Assembly (NCBI GenBank): GCA_964580055.1
Contig: CAZOJI010000022.1
Span: 9,645-73,644, forward strand
DNA length: 64,000 bases
DNA from: JBDGYW01 sp964580055
GTDB lineage: Bacteria > Gemmatimonadota > Gemmatimonadetes > Gemmatimonadales > GWC2-71-9
Reading direction: 5' to 3'
Positions 8,086 to 16,889 of the stretch are shown here, piece by piece. The position numbers and the translations under genes were made by a program. The notes beneath the pieces are model-generated. The model made no database searches. It was not told the origin of the DNA and was given only the letters and a program-made list of their open reading frames with translations. Position 1 is the first letter of the stretch. Each line of letters begins with the position of its first letter.

Positions 8086-11000
8086 CCCCAGGCCTCCTAT
8101 ACCTGACCGGCGCCGGCGGCTCGGGCATCAGGGTTACCGCCTCCGTATCCAAGAGGCGTAATGCTTCATGCACCGCCGCCTCGAGCTGAGGATCGTGACC
8201 TTCGATGACCGGACGGGGATCGTTTCTCACCTCGATGTCCGGCGCCACACCTTCGCCCTCTACCGCCCATTCACCGTCGACGTCGAAGAAGCCGCCGCGC
8301 GGCGCCACGAAACGTCCGCCGTCGATTAGCGGCGGCGTGTCCCAGGTGCCAACCAGTCCGCCCCACGTGCGCGTACCGACCAGCGGGCCTATGTCCTTGA
8401 ACTTGAACAGGTACGGCAGCAGGTCGCCGCCCGAGCCCGCCCGCTCGTTGATCACCATCACCTTCGGGCCCCAGAGACCCGCCATCGGCTGGGTGAACGG
8501 CTTGCGGTCAGCAGCTCGAGAATTGAAGTAGCCGGTGAGCTGTCGGTCCATTACCTCGACCATATAGTCAGCGGCCGAGCCGCCTCCGTTGTTGCGCTCG
8601 TCGATTACGGCGCCCTGCTTGTCCTGCTGCGCAAAATACATCCGGTTGAAGTAGTTGTACCCTCCCTGGCCGGTGTTCGGCAGCCATACGTATGCCAACC
8701 GTCCGTCGCTCATGTCGTACACTCTCTGCCGGTTCTGCTCCACCCACGCCCACGATCTCAACTGGTATTCGCTGGAAACCGGTTCCACCAAGATCTCTCT
8801 GGCGCCGTTCGTCGAGGGACGGTCATTGACCGACACGGTGATCGTCCTTCCCGCTGTGCCTTCCAGCAACAGGTATGGGTTCGTACGAGACCTCAACTCC
8901 CGGCCGTCGATCGCCACCAGGTAGTCACCCTCCGACACATCCATGCCCGGCATGGCCAACGGTCCGTGCAAGCCCGGATTCCAGTCCTCCCCCGTGTAGA
9001 TGCGCGAGATCCTGTAATAGCCGTCCGACTCCTCCAGGTCCACACCGAGCAGTCCGGTATTCGGGTCCGTCAGGTCGGGATAGTCGCCACCGCGCACGTA
9101 GGAGTGACCGACCGCTATCTCGCCCGAGAGCATGTCGAGCAAGTGGTTGAAATCCGAACGGTGATTCACATCCGGCAACCACGCGCTGTACCAATCCCAC
9201 ACGTCGTTCCACGGCGCGCCGTGCTGGTTGTCGACGTAGAGGAAATCGCGCATGAATCGCCAGCCGTCGCGCAGCATTTGCGCCCACTCCGCGCCGGGCT
9301 CCACGCGAATGCGGATGCCTTCTAGTGACAGGCGTCCGTCGCTTGCACTCGGCACCGAGCCGCTCGTATTGACAATGGCCCATCTACCGCTCGACCGGTA
9401 CAGCAGCTTCTTGCGATCGTGAGAGACCGTGACCGTTTGCACGGCTTCCAGGAATATGGTAGGCTCGCGGTCTTCGATCGAATAGCGATGCAGTGTGACG
9501 CCTCGCTCGTTCGGTATGGCCTCGGCGACGTACACGAAGCCTTCGGGACCTTTGGCCAAGCCCTGATAGTCTCTGAGAGGAAGAGCGGGAGCATCTACAA
9601 TCCGCTCCTGGATCCCCTCGAAATCGATCACTACGTCGGGAGCAGCTTCCTCTCCGCCGCCGCTCGATCCGCGGCCGTCGCTGTCACCATCGTCGGTATT
9701 TTCCGGTTCTTCCGCGACCTCCTCGTCACTCTTCGGTAGAAACGGCGACGCTTCCCCCTCCTGCAACAGCGCCAGGTACAGCGCCCGGGTGACGGGCCGG
9801 TCGTAGGACGTCATGTCCAGCCATCCGGTATTGAGCCCGTAATCCGTGGAGGCCAGAAAGTACAGATACTTGCCGCCCTCGTCCCACACGGGAGTTATCG
9901 CGTCAGCCATGCGGTCCGTCAGTTGACGGGTGTCGCCGGTCTCGGTGTCGTGCACGAAGATCGCCCGCAACTGATTGTCCAGGCGGCGCGAATAGGCAAT
10001 CCACCGCGAATCAGGCGACCAGACCGGATTCATGGATCGTTCTGGATGTGCGTATCGGTCGGTGTCGACGTGTGTCAGGTTGCCAGATGTTAAATCGAGA
10101 ATCAGCACCCTGTAATCGGTATCCGTGAACGCCAGTCTCGTCCCGTCGGGCGACCACGTGGGAACGAAGTAGAATGTGGGATCGGGAATCTCTATGCGAC
10201 GCGGGTTCTCGCCGTCCTGATCCGCTATCATCAGTCCGTACTCATCGCCTTCATCGTTGAACCAGGCAATTTGCTCGCCATCGGGAGACCATACCGCGTG
10301 CCTGTCCGCAACGCCGGGACTCCGGGTGATGTTGCGCCAGCCGCCCTCTTCAGCGGGCACCGTGAACAGGTCACCACGATACTCGAACAGGGCCCGTTTT
10401 CCGGTGGCTGAGAGCCGCGCATCGCGCAATCCCTCCGCCGGGACTTCCTCCCACCGGGGCCTGGCCCAGTTGAGATCGCGCTCCACGTTGATTACCAGTT
10501 GGCGGGAGTTACCGGTGGCCGGGTCCAGCTCATGTAGATACCCGCCCTGCTCGTACACTAGCGCTCCGTAGCCCGCGCCGAGACTCTTGACGTCGAAGTC
10601 AGCGTGGTGGGTGAGCTGCATCTCAACGCCGGTTTGAGGATTCCACGACCAGACATTCGATGCCCAATCACGTTCCGACATATAGTAGACGACCCCGTCC
10701 ATCCACACCGGCGCCATCTGCCGCTCGCCTTCCCATGGAGGGGTGCGTCTCTCCCAATTGCTCGTCGAAACCACGCTGACTGGCTGCGCCTGACCTCCTC
10801 GATAGTTGCGCCACTCAGGGTCCCAGAACCCGATCTCCTGGTAAGCAAGCCAATCGCCGTCCGCGCTCATCTCACCTTGATATGCCTGCGGCGCAGCGAG
10901 CCCGACCGGAAGCCCTCCGCCGACTCCGACCTCGAAGAACTTCGCCACACGCGTCGGCTGACCCTCGCGGCTGGATCTGAACAGGATCTCACCATCCGCG

Positions 11001-11359
11001 GTCCAGCCCTGAACCACGTCTTCTCCCGGATGCCAGGTCAGGCGCCGCGGCTGTCCACCATCAGCCGAAACGAGGAACACATCGGTGTTGCCACCGTATT
11101 GGCCCGAGAACGCGATCCACTCCCCGTCCGGCGAAAAGCTGGGATTGGTCTCTGCACCTACCGAGCTCGTGAGCCGAAGCGCGTCGCCACCACTCCTCCC
11201 CACCAGCCAGAGATCGTTGGCATGGACGAAGACTATGTGGTTCGGGCCCACGTCTGGATCGCGCAACATGCGGGTGCCCTGAGCGATCAGGTTTTGCAAG
11301 GCACCGGTCAGGAGCAGCAGTGCGAGGCAAACCGCACTGATTCTGACTGTAGGATTCAT
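8078..11359 (-). CDS. Tricorn-type S41 protease with beta-propeller and PDZ domains
   Basis: The 1093-residue protein starts at ATG 11359 after AAGGAGAAGG and has a signal peptide ending near I-A-Q (residue 27). WD40/PD40-like propeller repeats fill about residues 30-520 (repeated S-P-D-G-E-W-I-A-F motifs). An acidic, Ser/Gly-rich linker lies near 560-590, a PDZ domain near 750-850, and the S41 catalytic core follows. The nucleophile is probably Ser976 in N-E-R-A-G-S-G-G-D. Archaeal tricorn degrades proteasome products; bacterial secreted homologues are thought to process peptides in the periplasm. The last residues (R-Y-R-R-P-G-G-R) and stop are encoded where the gene enters the octamer array, so repeat expansion or loss could alter the C-terminus. 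It converges on the M24 peptidase. Confidence 0.9.
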   Translation of the reverse strand: MNPTVRISAVCLALLLLTGALQNLIAQGTRMLRDPDVGPNHIVFVHANDLWLVGRSGGDALRLTSSVGAETNPSFSPDGEWIAFSGQYGGNTDVFLVSADGGQPRRLTWHPGEDVVQGWTADGEILFRSSREGQPTRVAKFFEVGVGGGLPVGLAAPQAYQGEMSADGDWLAYQEIGFWDPEWRNYRGGQAQPVSVVSTSNWERRTPPWEGERQMAPVWMDGVVYYMSERDWASNVWSWNPQTGVEMQLTHHADFDVKSLGAGYGALVYEQGGYLHELDPATGNSRQLVINVERDLNWARPRWEEVPAEGLRDARLSATGKRALFEYRGDLFTVPAEEGGWRNITRSPGVADRHAVWSPDGEQIAWFNDEGDEYGLMIADQDGENPRRIEIPDPTFYFVPTWSPDGTRLAFTDTDYRVLILDLTSGNLTHVDTDRYAHPERSMNPVWSPDSRWIAYSRRLDNQLRAIFVHDTETGDTRQLTDRMADAITPVWDEGGKYLYFLASTDYGLNTGWLDMTSYDRPVTRALYLALLQEGEASPFLPKSDEEVAEEPENTDDGDSDGRGSSGGGEEAAPDVVIDFEGIQERIVDAPALPLRDYQGLAKGPEGFVYVAEAIPNERGVTLHRYSIEDREPTIFLEAVQTVTVSHDRKKLLYRSSGRWAIVNTSGSVPSASDGRLSLEGIRIRVEPGAEWAQMLRDGWRFMRDFLYVDNQHGAPWNDVWDWYSAWLPDVNHRSDFNHLLDMLSGEIAVGHSYVRGGDYPDLTDPNTGLLGVDLEESDGYYRISRIYTGEDWNPGLHGPLAMPGMDVSEGDYLVAIDGRELRSRTNPYLLLEGTAGRTITVSVNDRPSTNGAREILVEPVSSEYQLRSWAWVEQNRQRVYDMSDGRLAYVWLPNTGQGGYNYFNRMYFAQQDKQGAVIDERNNGGGSAADYMVEVMDRQLTGYFNSRAADRKPFTQPMAGLWGPKVMVINERAGSGGDLLPYLFKFKDIGPLVGTRTWGGLVGTWDTPPLIDGGRFVAPRGGFFDVDGEWAVEGEGVAPDIEVRNDPRPVIEGHDPQLEAAVHEALRLLDTEAVTLMPEPPAPVRYRRPGGR

Positions 11360-11553
11360 GGACCTTCTCCTTTGAATGTGAAGGTGTGCCGGGCGAAAAC
11401 CGCACGGCTGGGCTCTTGGGATGTTTTGGAAAAGGCGCCGGCAACGTGACCGTTACACTCGTCGACATCGCGCCGGCCGTCTCAGGTTGTATGTTCTTAC
11501 CAAGTAATCCGCAAAGCAAGGGAGATTCTCTCACTCTAGATCACGAGGCCAGA

Positions 11554-12378
11554 ATGTTCGAATGGGACGCCTCACCAACGATCTTCAACCTCGGGCCGTT
11601 GCCGATACGCTGGTACAGCTTGAGTTGGATCGCTGCTTTTGTCGTCGGATACCAGATATTCCGCTGGATAAACGACCGCGAGGATAAGACCGAGTACGAC
11701 CTGGATTCGCTCTTCATGTACATGCTCCTCGGCGCATTGATCGGAGCACGCCTGGGGCATTGTCTCTTCTATCATCCTTCCCACTATCTGACTCACCCTC
11801 TGGACATAATCGCCTTCTGGAAGGGTGGCGTCCGCGGGCTCGCCAGTCATGGTGGTGCGATAGGCATACTCGTGGCCCTATACATCTACGTTCGAAAGGA
11901 CGCCGGAAGATCTTACCTGTGGCTCCTCGATCGCGTCGTGGTTCCGACCGCTCTCGGTGGTGCGTTCATCAGAATAGGCAACTTCTTCAATTCGGAGATC
12001 TACGGGCGGGTCACGGATGTCCCATGGGCCGTAATATTCAAGAGGATTGACGACCTTCCGCGCCACCCCGCGCAGCTCTATGAGTCGGTGTCGTATGCGC
12101 TCGCCTTCGTCGTGTTGCTCTTGACCTATCGGCGCAGCGGAGCTGCGACGCCGCGAGGAAGGCTTTTGGGATTGTTCTTGACCCTGATATTTTCGGCCAG
12201 GTTCTTGATCGAGTTCGTGAAGGTGCGGTTGTCGGAGTACGGCAACGATATTCCATTGAGCACCGGCCAACTGCTCAGCGTGCCGATGGTCATCGCCGGA
12301 ATTGCATTGTTGGCATACTCGAGTCGAAACGCGGCACGGCAGCCACGAGATCCAGCCGAAAAGTCGGGAAAGCGCTGA
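11554..12378 (+). CDS. lgt: Prolipoprotein diacylglyceryl transferase
   Basis: The 274-residue inner-membrane enzyme transfers diacylglycerol from phosphatidylglycerol to the lipobox Cys of prolipoproteins. The Lgt signature is visible as G-A-F-I-R-I-G-N-F-F-N-S-E-I-Y-G-R near the middle, and the N-terminus shows L-P-I-R-W-Y-S-L-S-W, typical of the family. Several hydrophobic helices span the sequence. ATG 11554 (GAGG six bases upstream) gives the standard Lgt start; the open frame extends further 5' but without homology. The C69-like gene follows after 26 bases and is probably co-transcribed. At least four putative lipoproteins in this window would be substrates. Confidence 0.95.
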   Translation: MFEWDASPTIFNLGPLPIRWYSLSWIAAFVVGYQIFRWINDREDKTEYDLDSLFMYMLLGALIGARLGHCLFYHPSHYLTHPLDIIAFWKGGVRGLASHGGAIGILVALYIYVRKDAGRSYLWLLDRVVVPTALGGAFIRIGNFFNSEIYGRVTDVPWAVIFKRIDDLPRHPAQLYESVSYALAFVVLLLTYRRSGAATPRGRLLGLFLTLIFSARFLIEFVKVRLSEYGNDIPLSTGQLLSVPMVIAGIALLAYSSRNAARQPRDPAEKSGKR

Positions 12379-12404
12379 CGTATACCGCATCGAGGGAGCG
12401 AAGC

Positions 12405-14240
12405 ATGCAGCACCCATCGCGTCCAATTCATTTCGTCGGTAGCGCGGCTTGCGCCATTATCATCTTGGGCATGTGCGCATCTCCGCGCCTGCTCCGGGGC
12501 CAGGAGACGACGGCCCGAAGTTTTGTACCGGTAGAGCCCCCGGCCAAGAGTATTGCGATCTACGTGGGACGAAATCTCACCGACGATGGATCTGTCCTGC
12601 TGGGCGGATTCGGCCACGAGCCTTCCAGCCACTGGTATGAGATCACTCCCCGCAGGAGCTTTGCGGAGGGAACGACTGTCGAAGTCGGAATCACGCAGGA
12701 TGCGCGAATTCCCGGGCGGCGTTTTCGAATCCCACAGGTGACCTCCACACTTCGATTCGTCACGACTAATTACTCTGAATTCGCGGGGTTCCCACCGCCG
12801 CTGACGAACGGCGGCCTCAACGAGCATCACGTCGCCGCCCGGGACGTATGGTCTCCATCCCGCCGGGAACTGGTGGAGATGACACCCCGTCCTCAGTCGG
12901 GACTCAGCTACAGCGATCTGTCGCGGATCGCCATGGAACGGGCCACCAGCGCTCGCGAGGCAGTGCAGATCGCCGGAGATCTCATCGACGAATACGGCTA
13001 CGCTACTTATGGCGGCAACTCCCATCTGTTTGCAGATACCGCCGAAGGTTGGGTGTTGATCAACTACGCGGGAGGACAGGGACTGTGGGCCGCCGAGCGG
13101 TTGGGTCCTGACGAGATTCGGGTTTCCTATCCCGGATACATCGGCGACTTCCCAGTGGATTTTCAGGATGATCCCGACCATCTGGCCTCGAGCAACCTCG
13201 TCAGCTTTGCAGAGGAACGAGGATGGTGGGAGCCCGCGAGTGGAGAGCCTTTCAATCTCCACCGCGTCTACGGTCGCCCTTTCCCGAGCGCACCGGGTCA
13301 GGATGATTTGCATAACCTGTTCCGCTATCCGCCGCTTCTCGAGGAGGAGATCGAGGCGTTGGCGCCCATCAGCGTGGCACAGATGATGGCGCTCGTCAGG
13401 GATCCTCGCTGGTCCAACGACGGGTCCGGTTACGGGCAGGTCGCGCACCTCCGCCCGGACATGCGGCCTGAACTGGGAGTGCTATGGATGTCGATCACCG
13501 GCGCGGTGGCGAGCCCGTTCGTGCCGGTTCACATCGGAGTGGAGGATGTGCCGGCCGAGTACAAACAGCATCGATACATGTCGAAAGATGCGGATGAAGC
13601 GTTCCTGGATTCCGAATATGCGCCCCTCGAGGGCACGCGGTCCGCGTTCAGAGTCCATAAGAGGCTCCTCTATCACACCTGTGAGAACCCTAGGAGTTTC
13701 TTGGCACCTGTTACGGCCGATCTGGAGGCTTTCGAGTCGGTGCTGCTTGACGAGCAGGACGATGTCGAGGAGCAAGCAGAGTCTCTGTTTCGGAGCGGGC
13801 GCCCGGATGCCGCGCGAGCGTTACTGACCACTTATGCCGAGGAACGGCTCCGTGACGCTCTGGCACTCGGTGAGGCCCTGGTCGACCGGGTAGAGAGGGA
13901 TACGCGAGAGAGATTCGGCGTTCGTATGCCTGAGGCCGACATGCCGGAGGGAGCATCATGGCGTTCCGAAAGCCAGCCGATGACTCGCCGCCCCGGGCAC
14001 ACCTACCATCGTTGCTTCATACCCGACCTCGCCGACCACCCTCGGGAACACGGAAGCTACGCGTCGCTCGCATCGGCCTCACTGGAGCGCGACATATACG
14101 GTAACAGGGGCGGCGGCTTCTATGCCGGTGGCTGGGAGATGCTGCGCTACCCCATGACCACATTTGCCGTCTTGGTGTTGGGCATCGCGGTCGGTTGGTT
14201 CTTGGCCAGGCGACGACTCGCTGCTCCGGAGGCCCAATAG
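12405..14240 (+). CDS. C69-family dipeptidase-like protein, catalytic Cys apparently replaced by Ser
   Basis: A 611-residue protein with a signal peptide (about 1-32) and a C-terminal membrane anchor (about 583-600, followed by R-R-R). The body matches peptidase family C69 (PepD-type Ntn hydrolases): the start-of-domain strand I-A-I-Y-V-G-R-N-L-T-D-D-G-S and the downstream block H-L-F-A-D-T-A-E-G-W-V-L-I-N-Y-A-G-G. In known members a Cys begins this strand as the N-terminal nucleophile (C-T-T/S-I-x-V-G-K pattern). Here the aligned position reads Ser (K-S-I-A-I-Y-V-G). It may be a Ser-type Ntn hydrolase or inactive. It is the second gene of an lgt operon. Confidence 0.75.
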   Translation: MQHPSRPIHFVGSAACAIIILGMCASPRLLRGQETTARSFVPVEPPAKSIAIYVGRNLTDDGSVLLGGFGHEPSSHWYEITPRRSFAEGTTVEVGITQDARIPGRRFRIPQVTSTLRFVTTNYSEFAGFPPPLTNGGLNEHHVAARDVWSPSRRELVEMTPRPQSGLSYSDLSRIAMERATSAREAVQIAGDLIDEYGYATYGGNSHLFADTAEGWVLINYAGGQGLWAAERLGPDEIRVSYPGYIGDFPVDFQDDPDHLASSNLVSFAEERGWWEPASGEPFNLHRVYGRPFPSAPGQDDLHNLFRYPPLLEEEIEALAPISVAQMMALVRDPRWSNDGSGYGQVAHLRPDMRPELGVLWMSITGAVASPFVPVHIGVEDVPAEYKQHRYMSKDADEAFLDSEYAPLEGTRSAFRVHKRLLYHTCENPRSFLAPVTADLEAFESVLLDEQDDVEEQAESLFRSGRPDAARALLTTYAEERLRDALALGEALVDRVERDTRERFGVRMPEADMPEGASWRSESQPMTRRPGHTYHRCFIPDLADHPREHGSYASLASASLERDIYGNRGGGFYAGGWEMLRYPMTTFAVLVLGIAVGWFLARRRLAAPEAQ

Positions 14241-14444
14241 ATGATCCACAATCGGTCGGGTACTTCGCAAACGAACTGGGTCGTGAATGATAAAAGAGAC
14301 ACAATTCGTGACAGGACGTTTGGGTGGCTGTGAATCGAACGATCACTGGCTATCGGCCCTTTAAGGTTTTGGGAAGCGTTGACAGATCCGGAATGCGTGG
14401 CGAACCTCTGGCAGACAGTGACACAACTCACTCGCGAGCGGACA

Positions 14445-15530
14445 ATGGACATGCTCGACATCGTCGTACTGGACAACTCCTTGCAGACCTGGCTCACGGC
14501 AGCCCTGACGGCCCTGGTTGCCTTACTGGTACTCAGGCTCGGCATCAACGCGTTACGCCGGCGCATGTCGCGCGTTGCCGAACGAACAGTTACTCGCATA
14601 GACGATTTATTCGTGGCAGTACTGGGCAGTACGAAGGTCGTTTTCCTCATTCTGTTCGCTGTCTATCTGGGCAGCCTAAAGTTGCAGATCTCTCCCCGCG
14701 CCGGCGCCGTGCTTGCGAGCATTGCGATGTTGGCCCTGCTTGCACAAGCGGGCTTCTGGGGAGGTACCGCACTGAAGGCCGGCCTTCGCGAATACGCCGA
14801 ACGTCGCCTCAGCGAGGACCCTGCCGCCCTCACCACCATGAATGCCGCGGCCTTCCTGGGCCGGATTGTTTTGTGGAGTGTCGTTTTCCTCCTCGCATTG
14901 GACAATCTCGGGGTAGACATCACTACGCTCATAGCGGGATTGGGCATAGGTGGGATCGCAGTCGCACTCGCCGCACAGAACATCCTGGCAGACCTCTTCG
15001 CGTCACTCACGATAGTCCTCGACAAGCCGTTCGTGATCAAGGACTTCCTGATCGTCAACGAGTTGATGGGCACAGTTGAGCATGTCGGCCTGAAGACCAC
15101 ACGCGTGCGCAGCTTGTCCGGCGAGCAGCTAGTGTTCTCCAACGCCGATCTGCTGAGCAGCAGAATTCGGAATTACGGTCGGATGTTCGAGCGCAGGGTA
15201 GTTTTCGGCGTCGGCGTGGTATACCAGACTCCGCGCGCGAAACTGCAGGCCATTCCGGTAATACTCCGTTCGGCGATCGAATCGCAGGACAAGACGAGAT
15301 TCGACCGGGCCCACTTCAAGGAATATGGCCCGTACTCACTGAACTTCGAGGCCGTGTACTACGTGTTGGATGCTTCGTACAACACCTACATGGATACTCA
15401 GCAGGCGATAAACTTCTTCATTCACGAGGAGTTCGAGGAACAGGAAATCGAGTTCGCATACCCGTCGCAAACGCTGTTCGTTGTGGAGTCTTCGCAACCC
15501 GGCCCTCCGGTACCGGATCCCTCGACCTGA
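14445..15530 (+). CDS. MscS-family mechanosensitive ion channel
   Basis: About 361 residues from ATG 14445; an upstream start (14379) is possible, and no candidate has a strong ribosome-binding site. Four hydrophobic segments occupy about the first 190 residues. The pore-lining helix and beta domain follow: G-I-G-G-I-A-V-A-L-A-A-Q-N-I-L-A-D-L-F-A-S, then D-K-P-F-V-I-K-D-F and the V-G-L-K-T-T-R-V-R-S-L-S-G-E block, all typical of MscS. Such channels release solutes on hypo-osmotic shock. This fits an organism that accumulates betaine (proVWX and glycine/sarcosine methyltransferase are in the same window). Confidence 0.92.
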   Translation: MDMLDIVVLDNSLQTWLTAALTALVALLVLRLGINALRRRMSRVAERTVTRIDDLFVAVLGSTKVVFLILFAVYLGSLKLQISPRAGAVLASIAMLALLAQAGFWGGTALKAGLREYAERRLSEDPAALTTMNAAAFLGRIVLWSVVFLLALDNLGVDITTLIAGLGIGGIAVALAAQNILADLFASLTIVLDKPFVIKDFLIVNELMGTVEHVGLKTTRVRSLSGEQLVFSNADLLSSRIRNYGRMFERRVVFGVGVVYQTPRAKLQAIPVILRSAIESQDKTRFDRAHFKEYGPYSLNFEAVYYVLDASYNTYMDTQQAINFFIHEEFEEQEIEFAYPSQTLFVVESSQPGPPVPDPST

Positions 15531-15741
15531 GTTCTTTCGAGAGAGGCACACCGAAAGCGTCGATTGGTTCGGCCGAAAGCTGCACGAGTGGCGGGAACGG
15601 ACGGCAACCGCCTCCACCATACGGCCACACGATCGGCGACCCGGAAGATCCCGATCGCCTGGACAGCTCCTGTACCAGGCCCCATACTCGGCAGAGTCGA
15701 CTCCAGGTTCTCAAAAGCGATAGGGAGCGCTCGAATATACC

Positions 15742-16740
15742 ATGACAGATACTTTCACAGCTCTCGTAGTCGACCGGCACGATGGTGACACCACCTCCGA
15801 ACTGCGAGAAATGACCACCGACGAAATCCCCGGGTCCGGCGATGTTCTCGTCCGCGTGGCCTATTCCTGCCTCAACTACAAAGACGGATTGGCCATTACC
15901 GGAAAGGCCAAGGTGCTGCAAAGTCTTCCAATGGTTCCGGGCATCGACCTGGCTGGCACTGTCGTGGAGTCGGAGTCACCGGTCTTCAAGGAAGGCGACG
16001 AGATCCTCGTGACCGGGTTCGAGACCGGAGAGCGCTACTGGGGCGGTTACTCGCAGATGAATCGAGTCAGGTCAGATACCCTTGTGCGTCTACCCGAGGG
16101 GTTGACTTTCAAGGAGGCCATGACAATCGGCACCGCAGGTCTGACGGCAATGCTTTCCGTTATGGCCCTCGAGGAGCACGGACTGGAACCGGCGGAGGGC
16201 CCTGAGGTCGTCGTCACCGGAGCTTCGGGCGGCGTCGGCTGCATGGCCGTGGCGATTCTCGGACAACTCCTCTACAACGTAGTGGCTTCAACCGGTAAGT
16301 CCGAGGCTCACGATCTTCTGCGGTTACTCGGAGCCAAGGATTGCATCGACCGCAACCAACTGGCGAGCCCCTCCGACCGGCCGCTGGAGAGCGGGCGCTG
16401 GGCCGGGGCCGTTGACGCGGTTGGCGGTGACACCCTGGCAGGCTTACTGCGCACCATGGCTCCGCATTCCAGCATCGCCCTGAGCGGCAATGCCGGTGGC
16501 GTGAACCTCAACACCACGGTGCTGCCGTTCATATTGCGTGGCGTCAACCTACTCGGCATCGACTCGAATTTTGCGCCAATGGAGCAACGCCTAATCGCCT
16601 GGCAAAACCTTACCGAACTCCTGCCCAAAGAAGCGCTACAGCAAATGGCCCGGGAAGTGTCGCTGGAAGAGGTTCCCTCGCTCGGTCGAGAGATCCTTGA
16701 CGGGAAGCTGCGCGGGCGGATCGTGGTCAGGGTTTCGTAG
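15742..16740 (+). CDS. acuI: Acrylyl-CoA reductase / YhdH-type zinc-free alcohol dehydrogenase
   Basis: The 332-residue MDR-superfamily protein matches the AcuI/YhdH/YhfP group: A-Y-S-C-L-N-Y-K-D-G-L-A-I-T-G near residue 45, V-P-G-I-D-L-A-G-T-V-V near 65, and the NADPH-binding V-T-G-A-S-G-G-V-G near 155. Zinc ligands of classical alcohol dehydrogenases are absent. The enzyme reduces acryloyl-CoA to propionyl-CoA, relevant to DMSP or 3-hydroxypropionate breakdown, though YhdH homologues occur widely and the substrate is not proven here. It stands alone, with about 200 bases of unremarkable sequence on each side. Confidence 0.85.
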   Translation: MTDTFTALVVDRHDGDTTSELREMTTDEIPGSGDVLVRVAYSCLNYKDGLAITGKAKVLQSLPMVPGIDLAGTVVESESPVFKEGDEILVTGFETGERYWGGYSQMNRVRSDTLVRLPEGLTFKEAMTIGTAGLTAMLSVMALEEHGLEPAEGPEVVVTGASGGVGCMAVAILGQLLYNVVASTGKSEAHDLLRLLGAKDCIDRNQLASPSDRPLESGRWAGAVDAVGGDTLAGLLRTMAPHSSIALSGNAGGVNLNTTVLPFILRGVNLLGIDSNFAPMEQRLIAWQNLTELLPKEALQQMAREVSLEEVPSLGREILDGKLRGRIVVRVS

Positions 16741-16889
16741 TAATACCCGGCGGCGTTTTCGCACAAACATAGCCGGTAATTTGGACTCTGCTGCCAGAAA
16801 TCCCCGTGCCGCCTGGACAGGTATGGCAACACCAGTCATAATTCGGAGTCGTGACTCTACTTTCTTCCTAAAGAGAATCCTGAAACCCC

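Noticed and set aside
8078..8161. Reading through the octamer array as a P-Y-R-P-T-A-L-P repeat protein on the plus strand
   Set aside because: The frame exists only because the repeat and the N run lack stops; there is no start signal.
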